From positions 1-64,000 of the forward strand of contig JAGFNK010000164.1 in NCBI GenBank assembly GCA_025769875.1: a stretch of DNA of 64,000 nucleotides, written 5' to 3'. This stretch comes from Russula earlei (taxonomy: Eukaryota > Basidiomycota > Agaricomycetes > Russulales > Russulaceae). The stretch's first letter is position 1, and each line of letters begins with the position of its first letter. The notes beneath the pieces were generated by a model, which saw only the letters and a list, made by a program, of their open reading frames with translations, was not told the DNA's origin and searched no databases. This document shows positions 22,670 through 34,743 of the stretch, in pieces. The position numbers and the translations under genes are program-made.

Positions 22670-24185
22670 ATGGAATGCCACAACTGCGAGTCGAGGCAAC
22701 GGCAATTTTATTGCGAGAATTGTATTAGAACACAGTAGGTGTCGCCATGCTGCTCACGGTCACGTCCTACTCACTGGCAAGAATCGTGTGCATCGCTCAG
22801 CCTACGCGACCTTCGCTTGCAAATACAGCATGCCACCGTGGAGCGAGATGAGCAAGTTCGCAAATCCACCGCCGCGATTGAGACCATAAGAGGTTCTCGT
22901 GTGCGACGCGCGGATCTTTCAACGGGCCAGGAGATGCTCGACGAACTGAACGACGGGCTTGCCAATTTGCGAAGGGAGAACGACAGAGGTAGGTCTGCGA
23001 TTCCTCCAGGTCCCAGGTCCTCCTGCTCTGACCTTCCATGTAGCTAGACAACGTGTTCGAGCCTTACGCGAAGATATTGCGACGCGACGACGGACCCTCT
23101 CCCAGGCAAAGCTTCTTCCACCTGGGCCACTCGATCCTCTGATTGCCCGCGAACTCACTCAGCTGAACGCGCACGCGGACACAATTGCGCGAGCACGCAG
23201 TGGTCTCGTGTCGGAGCTAGTAGAGGTGTTCAATGTAGTCGAGGTTGGTGGTCGCCCTCCGATTGGCGGCAAGGCAGGTACCAAAGGCGAATGGACCATT
23301 GGTGATCTTGTCTTACCCGTACCTGGGGATATCCGACGTATGTTGCATATCATCTTTTGTGTTGCCACATCCCCCTTACTGTAGACAGGATACCCTCCCG
23401 ACCATATCAACGCGGTCATAACACATGCCCTACATTTCATAGGACTTCTCACGTTCTACCTCGGAATTCGCCTTCCCTTCGAAGTTACATGGACGGGAGG
23501 GAAACTCGGTGTCGGGCAACCTTGGGTACGCTCAATCAAAGGGACAGAATCCGGTAGCTGGGCGAAGTAAGCATATGATCGTATGTTCACATGCCCCAGT
23601 CACTCATCAATGCCACGTCCTTGCCAATTTTCGATAGGTGGACATCCAAGCATTGTCTTCACGTCTCCGCAAGTTCCCCATCCCCAGTTGCTGACAACCC
23701 CACTGTGCTGGCTCAATCAACGTCCGATTCGTATATTGAGACTTGCCCGCCACCGAACCCATCATCCTCTTTTACGACTGCCTACGCAATGCTGCTGTAC
23801 AACGTTTGCTATCTCGCATACACACAGGCCGTTGAGATCCCTCTTTCTCAGGCTGGCGATGTCCTTTCCAATCTCTGGTCCGTTTGTTGCTCCGCAGAGC
23901 TTGGACGGTCTGCATATTTCCCCCTTTTTCTGTGAGTGACTCATGGACAATAATTGACGCAGGCGCTCTCACCAAACGCACCCACTCCTTCCTCCGCCTA
24001 CGCCGCCCAGCTTCCCACTCGACTTTGCACAGCTACTCCAAGCTACGGCTGCCACCCCCGCCTCGCGACCGCGCCCGGCTCGCCCACGCACGATGGTGAC
24101 TGTCGAAAGTAGGAACCGCATACCCGAAGAGGACGAATGGGACTTGTTGGATGATGAGGAAGCCGGTGCTGCCGAATTCCCCTAG
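22670..24185 (+). CDS. ATG14: Atg14/UVRAG-like subunit of the autophagy PI3-kinase complex
   Basis: Six exons were phased: from the ATG at 22670, through junctions near 22736/22802, 22987/23044, 23340/23390, 23567/23637 and 23912/23964, to TAG at 24183. The N-terminus carries two CxxC pairs (MECHNCESRQ, FYCENCIR), as in Atg14/Barkor, followed by a long coiled coil (RDLRLQIQHATVERDEQVRK and RARQRVRALREDIATRRRTL). It then runs into the conserved beta region with HINAVITHALHFIGLLTFYL and LPFEVTW, and TTAYAMLLYNVCYLAYTQAV. This order fits the Atg14/Vps38/UVRAG domain. The protein would target the Vps34-Vps15-Vps30 lipid kinase to autophagosome formation sites or endosomes. The CxxC pair favours Atg14 over Vps38/UVRAG, but the two are hard to separate by eye. 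The acidic C-terminus (EEDEWDLLDDEE) resembles an LIR-like or membrane-regulatory tail. Confidence 0.82.
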
Positions 24186-27100
24186 TCCAAGTCCCGTATC
24201 TGTACTACTTGCCCAAATTTCTCTCTTGTTATCATTCTTTGCAAACACCGCTATCAATTGTAGCATATTAGCGTACGCTTGTATCACACTTGCCTCCGGC
24301 ATCCAACCTCGAGATCATCTATCCGCTTCCGTCACTAGATTTACTTTTTCCGCCTCCACATTGCACAAATGCGTCGCCGATATAACCGAGCAGACTCGCG
24401 AGCGGTTTGGGGGACATATATAGTTAAGCACCTGTATGCATTTAATTGGTCGTACACGACACGGCCCGAGGACCGTGACTTGATATCCGCACCGCACCGA
24501 ACATTCCGAGTACTAGCCTCTGTTGGGCAGAATTATCGTTCAAAGTCGGCGCTAGTAGACCATCCTGACAGCCGCATCAGTGCTTAGAGGACAATTAGGT
24601 ATGGACATATGAAGGGTTAATGGTTAATGTGACCTCGCCCGGGTTTCAGGACACAATGGAAGTTCCGTCTGCAACTACGCATTGCGCGAGATATGACAGA
24701 CACCATCGTATGGCCGTGATCCGATCCGAGAAACGTTCCATGTCATCAACTGGGATGTCGATTTATCGTGGATGGAGAACAATGAGACGTCCCGTCTGGG
24801 CACAGACTCTCACGCATCTCGAGTTTGGCTGGACTCGATACCGATGGGATGTCACAATGGGCTTTGAGCCAGTGCCAGCTGCCAGTAGCTGCTTGACAAC
24901 CCCAACTCGGCCGCATGTACCCAAAAAAAAGCGTTCAAATGGAAGCCATGGGTGAGGAAGAATCCCCCAACTAGTGTACCGCGTGGCTGTGATAGGAGGC
25001 CGACTTTTGATTGGGGCTAATGCACGAGAAAAGTAAGCAAAATGGCAAGACTTGGATCAACTGTATCCCCAAACGAGCAACTGAACAGCACCCTGCACTG
25101 TTTCAGGTGTGCCACTGGCCAGCTAGTTATCCGAAGAACGGAGGTGAACGTAACTTCAGGTGAACCATACTTATGGATTACGGATTACGGTGTACCGTGC
25201 GACGTTTTAACGACCAACGGGGCTAGTTTGCAACAGCGTCCGTGTGGTCATCAATACGAAAATCATTCGCTGTCAGGGCGACAGAACCCAGGGTACTATG
25301 GCGGTGACTGTGCGGGGATTGCGTAATGTGAACAGAAAATGAACAACGGACCCCTTCATGTACTGCATCTTCTTCGAGAATCATTAGAGTGACCGTGGGT
25401 CAAAATTAAAGTATTCAGAACAGTGAATATCATCCCGAGGGCGGTCAGGAATTTTTTCATCCTTAAATAAGCGCTGATTGTGTTGTAGGCAGCGCAGCAA
25501 CCCTTGCCACCGACAACGCAACCGAGTGTGAGTGAGAAATTCACCATCACTGCGTCACGCGTCACCATAAAAGCTCGGGCTCGGTCGGTGACAAGGCACG
25601 CTTTGGTCACCGAAGGGAAGAAAATGAAAATAGATAGATCAGTTGGGTGCAGGACAAATTCTCTGGGACGAAATAGGGTCTCGTCTCAGTCGTCTGGCGC
25701 ATCAGATGAGCGACCCTGCCTGTTTGTTCGCAACGCCACTCCGTGTCCGTTCGAGATCAGGTCACGTCCATGAAAAGGATCTCGCAAACTCAATTCTTGG
25801 AACTAATGGGGATTCACAGTGAGTTGCCGGGAAGAGTTTCCCGTCGGTCCAGGGTGCATTTTTGGCTGGGCAGTGATACAGTTCTCCTACAGGTAGGCGC
25901 AATTTCTCACAGGTTTTAAAATCTTGTTCCAAGACGCTCGTCGAGGCACGGATGAGCATTTGCGGCGTGCGTGCGTTATGCGGACCTCACCACAGGACAC
26001 ACGTTCACAACATGCAACAACATCTTTGCCGACTTGGGACGTAAAAACAACTCGCCTATTACGCCTGGTGGGGTTGGCAGGAGAGGCGCTGGAGTCCGGC
26101 CATTCACTTTTTTAAGGTTTTCATTTTCGTGTGGGATGCAACCAGGCCTTGTGTACGTGTGTGCAGCGCCGGCAGCAATGGTTATACGTGCGGGCCCACG
26201 GGCATCAGGAAGCAAGAAATGAGTAGTCCAGGCCAGGCAGCGGCCAGGCTCGTTGGAAAATGGTTGTGTGTGCGTGACTTGGGGGTCGCGTGGATGACAC
26301 GTGGCAACGATGGCCGATTTCGGAAGTGGTTTCGGGTTCGGGGGGTGGACGATCCCAAGTGTAATTTCCTGGAAATGGCATAGCGCAATCATTGCGCGAC
26401 AAGCCGTGGGTTCACATCTGCATCATCACGTACCCAGTACTGCGGCGGCACAGCAACTGAGGAGTTCCAGACTTGTTAAGGTTGCAAACGAATTTATCGA
26501 GCGTTCCCAAACCTTCCTTTTTTTTTTTTTTCTTTTTTTTTTTAAACGGTGGCGTATGTTTGTTGGCGCCTTCCCAATCCGATGAGTACTCGGGGTGTCC
26601 CATCGCCGTACTACTTTCATGGGACTTCGGACATGCACCCCCGTTTCCGTTCAGGCTTGAAGCTTCTATCTTCAATGATATTTTTTTCGTAGAAAGGTCA
26701 CAAGTAAAGCAGGGCAACGCTGCCGAATAATGCCGAGTCGGAGTTTCTATCGCCCCAAAAGTGGCACACAGTCAGTCAGCACATGTCAAGTCAAGCGGGG
26801 CTGCCAAGTAGGCGGCGGAGTTGCAAATTCTCACTTGTGGGGAAAGTTCATTCATGGTCGAGTTTCATGTTTCCAATGTACTGCGAAGTGATTGATCTGA
26901 GACACAATCTTCAGGTGATAACAAGCCGGAATGAGGCTGGAGCCGGGTGGTCATTTTGGTGGATCTTTCAGCATGGTTTCGAAACTATTACTGTACACCA
27001 AAAATGACACCAACACCGTCAAGTCATGAGGCGTGAAAGTGCATTCCGACGGCACATACACTAACAAATACATCACTTATTTATTAAAACAGGTGGGACC

Positions 27101-27231
27101 TCCCAGTGCAGCGCCGTGCGTTGCCGTGTAGGAGCAATGTCACTGAACTAATAAACATGCAAAATGACTGCCACATTTTATCATTGGGTTAATCATACAG
27201 CCCTCCAAAAGCCGCCGACCATACACGAGAT
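24186..27231. other. Gene-poor interval with a long T-tract
   Basis: Three kilobases without an exon I can support. Short open frames such as 25042-25326 (+, Cys-containing) and 25976-26392 (-) have no family signature or splice context. A 25-base T-rich tract lies at about 26517-26541. The right part is the 3' flank of the minus-strand EH-like gene. Nothing mobile was recognised. Confidence 0.35.
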
Positions 27232-29197
27232 CTATGGAAGCGGACTCCACCCGTTGCCGGCTGGCCATTTCATCTCGTCCCTATCCAATGATCCACTCCG
27301 TTCTTCACCTGGCGGTGACTCAGCGTCGACCCCAAGCCCATCCTCACTGCTTGAAGCGATCTCACCGCTTTCCCTCCTTTCCGCAATGAGCCGCTCTTCC
27401 TTCTCCAGCCCTGGAACCCACCCGCGCCGACTGAGACCCGCTTCCGCTTTGTATCGCACAGCGGAGAGTGTGTCCCGCATGTCATCCCATAGAGGCTCAC
27501 GAGTGGAGAGCGATAAGTGGCGAGCCAAGCGCGGGAAAGTCGGGCTTGGAGTAGATGATGACGTAGCGATGGCCGTATGCGAGGAGATGGGCGGAGCGGT
27601 TGATTCTCGTGACGAAAGCAGCTGCACGCTGTCAGGCCGGCGGCGGCGAGGTACGGGCGGCGGCGATGGATGATTAATTGATTTGGATCGCCCAAAACGC
27701 GGAGAAGGTGAGGAGGGGACAACCGTGGCGGCAGAACCATTGCCAAACTCTGCCAAACTTGTCTTGCGATCGGGATGTAGGGGGGGAGGAAGGTCCGTTG
27801 TTGGACGAGAGGAGGATGGAGAGCGTGATCTCGAGCGAGAAGTCGAGCGAGGCACTAGCGGTAAGGCCGAACGTTGAAGAGTTCTATAGGAGGTAATACT
27901 TGCGCCAGCGACTTGTTCAAAAGAGCGGGTAGACGTCACCGACGCAGGAGGGCTAACACGTCGGCGAGGGGGTAACACAGGAATCGTGCCACTCCCGCCA
28001 TCCAGGGAGGAGTGGGAACTCGCACTGTCGACACCAACTCGCTTTGGTGGACTAACACTTCGCGTAGAGCTTTTGAGAACCTGCAGAACACGCTCTTGCT
28101 CGCGCTGCGCTTCTAAGCGTTTAGCCTCTTGGCCTGCCTTGCTCGCTTGCAAAGACTGCTGCATGAGGGCAGTTGTCAAATGTGGTACTTTTGTAGGAAG
28201 TTGGGGTGGGGGTGATTTCGGAGGAGCACCAGGTGTTGATGCAAGGACGAAGTGTGAGCGCGGAGGAAGCACAGGCGGGACTTTGCGAGGTGGGAGAGGA
28301 GGCAGCCTACGCTCAGGTGAGGGACTGGATCTAGTTGCGACCGCAGCAGCGCGGGCGACGAAAGGGTTGGATGAGTGATGGGGATGAGCAGGTGGGGCCG
28401 CCGAGAATGGCAATGGCGACGGTTTGGCGGGGACTATGGTAGGAGAAGAGACAGTACCTGTGCGGATATCAGGGTGAATAGGGGGTTGAGGATGGTCATG
28501 GACGTGATCGGTGGGGTTGAATGGATTGGTGTCGGAAGTCGGCGCGTCGAAAGTGCCACCACTAGCGGAGACTTGACGTCGTCGTGAGGGAGCTGAAAAA
28601 GGTCGCGATGGGCGGTCATTTACAGGTCGTGTCGGTGATGCGGGCTCATTGTATAATGGGTTTAGATGGACTGCAAATTGATCGTAAGCAACCTGTAAGG
28701 ACGAGTACTATCGCAGTGCAGTGAGCGGCTCGTGCGAAGGGCGATGTGCCAAGCAAGGTTCGACACAAGGACTGGTCACAATCACAGGCGAGAGTGAAGT
28801 GTAAGCACGAACCTTGTTTGAAGACGAGGTTTCTGTCGAACTCTGCTCCACTGCGAACATGCAAGACAAGTCGGAGGATGGCAAAAAACTGTCCCCTGAC
28901 AAGGGCTGTGTCTTGCCCAGAGCTTGGAGAGAACAAGCGTAAGATCTAAGTTCATGTACTGAGAGAACTATACAGGGGGAGAGGAAAAGTACACACATCG
29001 TCGAGATCACTGATGTGGAGGTCAGCGTAACGGCCACGGAGCCAGGCGCGAGCCTCCCGAATGGAGACGGTATGCTTCTCAAAATCATCGTCAGTGGTGG
29101 GGGGAACATCGGAGGCAACTAAGTCGGCAAAGGAGGTGGTGAAAAGGGTATATTCATCATCGTTGAGTGCAGAGATGTGGATAAATAAAGAACGCAT
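27232..29197 (-). CDS. EH-like domain, proline-rich scaffold protein
   Basis: Minus strand, three exons (28997-29197, 28813-28945, 27232-28692), about 597 residues. The N-terminal region (HISALNDDEYTLFTTSFADL, then VSIREARAWL and FFAILRLVLHVRSG) has the helix pattern of an EH domain (EARxWL, then a QFxxAMRL-like helix). The rest is disordered, very rich in Pro/Ser/Arg, with PPLPPRKVPP-type SH3-binding stretches, a short Gln/Glu helix and two NPF motifs, the classic ligand of EH domains. This suggests an endocytosis or actin-patch scaffold, by inference. The junction between exons 2 and 3 is one base out of phase with the obvious GT and AG, so one boundary is wrong or a base is missing. The ATG at 29197 is assumed; the open frame continues upstream, up to the edge of repeat DNA near 29290. 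Confidence 0.65.
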
Positions 29198-29287
29198 GGT
29201 AGTCGCGAAAAAGGGGCGACCGGAAGAAGTGTGTTGGAGTGAAGGTGAGCCGCCGGTTAGGTCAGACCCCTCGACCGCCACAGGGTC

Positions 29288-30300
29288 TTGTGACCATGGG
29301 TTGTGTGGCTGGTCCTATGACTGTGGTATGTTGGAGGCTCCTTGTTCTGCTATCACCACCAGGTGCAGTTTTCCCATGACACAAGTCAGGGCAAGGATGG
29401 TTTATAACCTCAGCCCACCTACCACTTGTGAACTACCCATGAGACTGTACATGATACCCTGGAAACTGTACATGATACCCTGGAAAGTGGAAACCAAACT
29501 CCACTGATGAGACTATCTGCCTGGAGACCCAACACACAACCTGAGCCCTGTGTGCATGAACACAACAACCCCCTGCACCTTACCTGCCTGACCCTCTGGG
29601 GAACACCTCCCCCTGTGCCACCCAACAATCAATGCCCACAACAAACCCCCATGTAAGACACAACCCCCCAACCACACTCCACCTAGGCCCCAACTGGACA
29701 ACTGACACAAACAAGCCACACTGACACTTTTTTAAATGCCACTGGACTGTATTGCACCCTACCACATTCACCAACATGAGGGAGCAGTAGTAGTGACCTG
29801 CTGGAGGAATTCTATAAACAGAAGACTAACAAACACAACTACAACCCCGTAACAAGAAAACACCACCATGCGGCCCAACTAGACTCCTCCAAATCTTGAT
29901 ATCTGAATCAGCCCACCTAACCTGGATCCTAAGATGTGAATCAGTGATACAGGGCCTCCAACATGGGAGAGCACTCATAGCAACTCGCTGGAGAAATGCC
30001 ATTAACAGGAGACTGACAACTGACAAACTTATGACAACAAAAATAAAATGTAACTGACACAACAAACATCTGATCAAAGCCACCTGGGATGAAGTCCTAA
30101 GGCAAAGCCAGGAACTCCTGAATGACTGGATGGAAAGACATGAGGTTTTAGTGGGTATGAGGCCACCAATAACTCTGGGTTAAAAGCCTCCCCTGAGTCC
30201 CACATGTTACTGAGTGGTTTGGGGTCTGGAAGATGCCGGAACACCTGAACTATGGACTGCACTGTTTGCATCATGCATGCGTCAGATCTTGATCATCATT
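29288..30300 (+). mobile_element. Degraded LINE-like remnant (3' end of a non-LTR element)
   Basis: On the plus strand, 29852-30170 reads, with stops, as the C-terminal tail I associate with Agaricomycete LINE open reading frames: ILISESAHLTWILRCESVI, then ATRWRNAINRRLTTDK, then ATWDEVLRQSQELLNDW and EVLVG. There is no reverse transcriptase core, so only the 3' end survives. A diverged echo of the RALIATRWRNAINRR coding segment lies just upstream (29775-29825), suggesting an internal partial duplication. A 21-bp direct repeat (ACTGTACATGATACCCTGGA) is present twice near 29445-29485. The left edge lies directly against the 5' end of the EH-like gene; its exact position is estimated. Confidence 0.5.
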
Positions 30301-30306
30301 TATGTT

Positions 30307-30786
30307 TGTTAATATCGCATTTGGAACACGTTAATCATATCTTTCTGAAGATGTATTGAAGAAGCAATGAGTAGCATTGCTTCTGTCCCAGATGTTCCTG
30401 TACCGCCATGTATGTCGCTTCCTTGATTAGGAAAGTACTTATGACACTGCGATAGCTACTAGGGAAGCACTTAATGCTTCCAGCACCGAGATTGTTCACA
30501 TAGAAGCAACCTTGCTTCTATGAGCCACCTTTTGCTTCTATAGCACCGACCAGTACTACAGTAGCACGAACCTTATCCCTGTAGGGCTATACAGTATAAA
30601 GCCCCCAGTTGTACATGTAGCAGTTGAGCCTTAAGCTCGACTTAGTTTGCCGATCCCAAACAGTTGACTCCTACCCTGTCTGCAGAGCCCCTCTCATCTT
30701 ATTGCCATACTCCAGAAGGATCTAACACTCCTTCCCCTCCACGAGTATTGCTTGCTTGACTCAAGCATATCTGCATTGGTAGGACA
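30307..30786 (+). mobile_element. Solo LTR (family H, possibly Ty1/copia)
   Basis: The segment starts TGTTAATATCGCATTTGG and ends TTGGTAGGACA, with TG/CA termini and TGTT directly on both sides, which would be a 4-bp target duplication (30303-30306 and 30787-30790). A TATA-like TATAAA is present near 30595, followed by a short hairpin (GTTGAGCCTTAAGCTCGAC). There is no internal coding region, so it is a solo LTR. The boundary call rests only on termini and flanks. Confidence 0.5.
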
Positions 30787-30990
30787 TGTTTATTGACGTG
30801 ACCATTGATCTTATTTAAGGCACCTTGGAGCCTTAATACCACACTATCACAACACTAGGGATGTGTGTAAACTGCATTTCCCCTCACAACTGGACCCTTG
30901 TGGCCTGGCTTCAGCATGCTGGGTAAGGCTAATGGCAAATTTCCTGACACCCAGCAATTATCCTTAGTTTCAGTACAATCTCTGTTACGG

Positions 30991-32128
30991 TGTCATGGCC
31001 ATTAGAGCGTTAGCTCAGGGTTCAGTGAGGTCAAGTCCCTGTGACTTGATTCAAGGGTTCAGTGTGGCCAGCTCAAAGAGACTGGATCAAAAGTTTAGTG
31101 TCTCAAGATTGAGTCAGACAATGACTCAATCCACAGACTGAGTTGATCTTCTGGTTTCACAGAAGAGGAGGACGATGAGAGAGAGGCAGAGGAGGAAGAG
31201 GAACACAAGAGTTCCTTGAGGTGTGCTCAGGTCAAGCAGAATGTAAGCCAGCACAAGCAGGTTGTGATTTGAGAGAGTATACAGGGCAAGGGATGTGACA
31301 GGAAATGAGACAAAGCTAAGCTTGGGACATTCCCCAGCTTCTACAGGTGCTTAAATACTGTATCTAGCAAGGCTGTACAGTACCATATGCAGAACAATAG
31401 ATAAAAGGTAAGCCAATGGCAAAAGAGGATCAATCAGCAGATGAAACATAAGAAAGTAAGGTGACAGCTGTCGATCAATATCAAGGGATGAAACAGTAAC
31501 CAAGGGGGAGAGGGTGACAGAAGAGAACAATAAGGCCCCTTTTACCAACTGAGAATTCTTGAATCTTGAACTTCAACTTGGATTTTGGGATTTTCTGGGA
31601 GGTGACAGGAATGACAGGTGCGATGTAAGTGACATAATAAACTAATATGAGTCCATGTTCAAATATGTGTTATTTTTCAGTGTGATTTGCATTCATGTGT
31701 GGGTGATATGTAAAATATTTTATTTTTCTAGCCTCTTCCTTCCAATCCTTCCAAGTGGGGTATGGCAAGCATGTCATTGAAGCAACAGATGTGTCACTGA
31801 TGTGTGGGTGCACATGCTTGTGCAAATTTATATGTGCAGCTCCATGTGAAAATGGGGCTGCAAGCACCCAGGTTGTTGAGCTCAACTCTGAGTTTGATGC
31901 TGACACATCATGTGTAACCCCATGTATGTGAATACAAATTGCAACTGAAAAAAAATGCACATTAATTTATTATATACATCATAGCACTTACAACACACCT
32001 GTCACTTCTGTCACTCCTGAAAAATCCTGAAATCCAAGTTCAAGTTCAAGATTCAAGAATTTTCAGTTGGTAAAAGGGGCCTAATAGAAGCGGTTAGTGA
32101 TGAATCAACAAGGGGGTAGATCATGACA
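30991..32128 (-). repeat. 3' LTR of E1 (family A), interrupted by a MITE
   Basis: The segment runs from TGTCATGGCC at the left to ATCATGACA at the right (perfect TGTCATG/CATGACA ends). Its right two-thirds matches the partial LTR at 46593-46946. Without the 548-bp MITE and its extra TAA, the LTR is about 587 bp. No target duplication can be scored because the 5' LTR is missing. Confidence 0.8.
31534..32081. mobile_element. PIF/Harbinger-like MITE with long terminal inverted repeats
   Basis: A 548-bp element bounded by near-perfect inverted repeats of about 85 bp. The left end begins GGCCCCTTTTACCAACTGA; the right end is its reverse complement, ending CAGTTGGTAAAAGGGGCC. It is flanked by TAA on each side (31531-31533 and 32082-32084). 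A 3-bp TWA duplication with GG-CC-type termini is typical of Tourist/PIF-Harbinger elements. It encodes no transposase; the minus-strand frame inside (31670-31960) has no domain. It sits in the E1 LTR; the paralogous LTR at 46593-46946 has no insertion at the matching site. Confidence 0.85.
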
Positions 32129-32144
32129 TCATGCCCCCTCATGC
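32129..32144 (-). other. Polypurine tract of E1
   Basis: On the minus strand the bases immediately upstream of the 3' LTR read GCATGAGGGGGCATGA, a purine run abutting TGTCATG. Position and composition fit the plus-strand primer of an LTR retrotransposon. Confidence 0.6.
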
Positions 32145-32159
32145 TTAGTTCTCTGAACT

Positions 32160-34400
32160 AATTGGTCTTGGGGCCCAACTCAGAGAGCTCATTGCCTTCA
32201 ACTTCTAACCACATGTTCTGAGACCCTGTTGCTCTGGGGCAGAAACCTCTGTAACTCCAGTGAGTCCTCCTGAGGATACAGTCTGTCTGTCCACTACAGT
32301 TGGTGTGAGGTTTGTTACAGTCCTTGTTCCAGTGACCCCTAGTGTTGCAATGTTTGCAGACATGTTGTCATTTCTGGAGCTGATGACATTGTGCTTTGAT
32401 CATGCATGCAGGTGTGAGAGGGGTGTTAGGGGTGCTAGCGTTGTCAGAAAACATTTGTGGGAAGTGGGAGGGTGATCCCATAGGGGCATCATTTTGGGAC
32501 TGATCGACAACACGAGGGAGATATTTGAGAGGAGGGGTCAAAGAGAGAGGAGGACAAGTGGGTAACGGAGGGGAGGAGGGAGTGGGTGGTTCTTTTGACT
32601 TTTTGATTTTATTGTAGCTCCCTGCCAGCAAGTAGAATGGTCCCGTGCTATGGGGGAGACCCCCATTGGTCATCATGTTGTTGAGTTGATGACAAACTCA
32701 AATGGAGGTGTTATTGGCCCAAAGGTGGCTGTGGATGATGGCAGTTTCTTTGGTGTGGGACTGAATCTTGTGGAGCTGAATAGTGAGTTGTCCCTGGAGG
32801 ATGCTCATGGCCCCTTGGATAGCAGTGTGCTCACCCTCAAGGACCTTCAACTGAAATGAACCAATGCGGAGGTGGTAAATGTTGGCAAGAGTGCCAGGTT
32901 TGTGGAGGTTTTTGAGTGCCTGAGTGACATCAAAATGGAAGGGATGGTCCTCAACTAAGAGGTGGAGGTCAGAGGCAGTGGTAGAAGGATGGGGGGCAGA
33001 GACGACGGGTCTGGCGATGAGCTTTTCTCCATAAGTGGGTTCTCCTTGACCCATAGTGTCAAGACTCACTGTTGAACTATCCAGTTCAAGAGCAAGGGGT
33101 TAGCTCAAAGATGAGTTGATAGACGTCCAAGACTGCATGCACGAGGAGTAGAGTCCAAAGCAGTACCAAATACCAAAGCGGTATGGTTACTGGTAGAGTC
33201 AAGCAAGTACGCAGGGAAGAGGCCAGAATGGTCACAAGGGGATGGTCCTTAAAGGAGTATCCCAGGGATAGAGAGTGCTGTAAACAAATGGACAGTCTGA
33301 GGACTGTCCGCTACTTTATTGAGTGCTTATATACCACAAGAGAACTGCTAAATAGGGAACAAGTCATAACCTTGTTATCAAGCACAATAGAGTGATGAGT
33401 AAGAAGTTGGAGTACACTTACTGAGCATGCTCAGTCATGCTCAGTAAGCTGCTGAGTAAGAAGGCTTCTCTTGATGAGTAAGAGCCTTTACTGTTCACGT
33501 ATTCACTGCTCTAGTACACGTGTGAAGCACCTGATTCATTTGTTGTTAGTTAGTTTAGGGCCAGTCATTTGAGGACTTGTAGTTTAGTCCAGGGATTATA
33601 GTTGCCTATAAGGCCCCTTATATAGTTCTATTAGGGTCCTTAGAGTCAACCCTAATACTTCTATTAAGGTCCTTAGTATCGCTGTATAGTTCATTCTATA
33701 GTTATTAGAGTCAGTCTAATAACGTGTTGTAGGGTCTTTAGTATTGTGTTAGTGCCTATTATAGAGCACTTATTGTCATCCTAAAGGGTCCTTAGGGAGG
33801 CTATAATACTGTCCTTTATTGCTAAAAGGGTTGCCATTAAGTGGGGCTTGCTGTATGTCAATTGTGCTGAGAATTGCTCATGCGACAATGCACGCACAAT
33901 ATTGTGGACACCTCTACTCACCCCTTTTGTCCATGTGAACAGGGTGACACCATAGAGGCCAGGTTTCCTCTCATAAGGAAGGGTCCTTCAAGGACCCTCT
34001 CTGGGAAATGGTTCATGACACATAGTTCCTAGAAGCATGGGTTTGTCATTCCACAAAGCAATGCATAAATAAGGCAATAGGTGTTGCTGCCTATTAACAT
34101 TAATATAGAAAGGGGGAACATGCATGTATGGTTCGTAAACAAACCAGGGGGGGCCAGGGTGAGTGGGGTCCACTTTGGTTGGGGTAGGTGAGGGGGTTCC
34201 TTCACGAATAGCAAGTGGGTTGAGAGTAGCCAAGAGGTCTTGTAGTTTGGCCTTGTTGGGGACAATGAAGGTATGTTGGTTGATGATGTGTTGTATAACT
34301 TCAGGTGAGAGGGGCTCTTGTTTAATGGTGGGGGAAGGGGTGAGAATGGGTAGAGGTGATGAAGTGGGAGTGGAAGACACATGGGAGTATTGTAGGTAGA
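32160..34400 (-). pseudogene. E1 third ORF (post-pol) with CCHC zinc knuckle, split by a solo LTR
   Basis: Downstream of pol and before the 3' LTR, E1 carries a further coding region. It begins with a Ser/Pro/Thr-rich part (about 34400-34026), continues beyond a solo LTR (33057-34020) with a helical region (33051-32700) and then a Pro-rich tail. It ends with a CCHC knuckle C-x2-C-x4-H-x4-C at 32318-32359. The frame on the two sides of the solo LTR is continuous if the LTR and one CATAG copy are left out. Later stops (near 32697 and 32367) mark decay. The position is that of an env gene, but the content (Pro-rich, helical, zinc knuckle) is gag-like. Function unknown. Confidence 0.6.
33057..34020 (-). 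mobile_element. Solo LTR C1 (family C) inside E1
   Basis: A 964-bp segment with TGTCAAGACTCAC at the left, GGTTCATGACA at the right and a perfect 5-bp target duplication CATAG (33052-33056 and 34021-34025). By its TATA box (TATATAAG-type, read on the minus strand, followed by the hairpin GGACAGTCCTCAGACTGTCC) it is minus-oriented. Related copies are at 37057-37643, 37644-39054 and 42571-43532. No internal region remains, so it is a solo LTR left by LTR-LTR recombination. Confidence 0.9.
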
Positions 34401-34743
34401 GGTAGCGTGTTCATGATGCCAAGCTGACCACTTGGAGGGAGTGGGGGTATTTAAGGGGACTGACTGTACTATGTGGTTCCATACTAAATCCATAAGTACT
34501 GCTCTTTGTATAGAGAGATGAAACTCTGAGAAACAAGGGTCCATCATGAGTAATTGAAAAAATTGCCAGGGGAAAGAATTCCAGAAAAGAGTTGTTCCCT
34601 GGTGGTTATGTCAAAAATTGTGTGTCTGCAGGTGGGGATAGTGGGATTGTTAACAGAATAGGAAGGGGGATTATGTGAATTGACTCGGGGAAGTAAGGTA
34701 CATTGTTGTATTGTAAGTTCTTGGAATCAATGTTCCAAGTCAT

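Noticed and set aside
24186..25330. Possible small secreted protein at 25042-25326
   Set aside because: No convincing signal peptide, no splice context and no partner exon; composition looks random.
26517..26541. T-rich tract as the tail of an inserted retroposon
   Set aside because: No flanking duplication or retroposon body could be seen on either strand; it is probably a simple tract.
27270..28380. Several long frames overlapping the EH-like gene on both strands
   Set aside because: They are shadows of a GC-rich, repetitive Pro/Ser/Arg coding exon; only the minus-strand frame ending at 27232 has splice-consistent upstream exons.
31670..31960. Minus-strand frame inside the MITE
   Set aside because: The MITE is too short for a transposase and the frame shows no DDE or Myb-like motif.
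32368..32676. Possible gag gene of E1 near its left LTR
   Set aside because: In the element's own direction this lies after pol, so it belongs to the third ORF rather than gag; the zinc knuckle alone does not make it gag.
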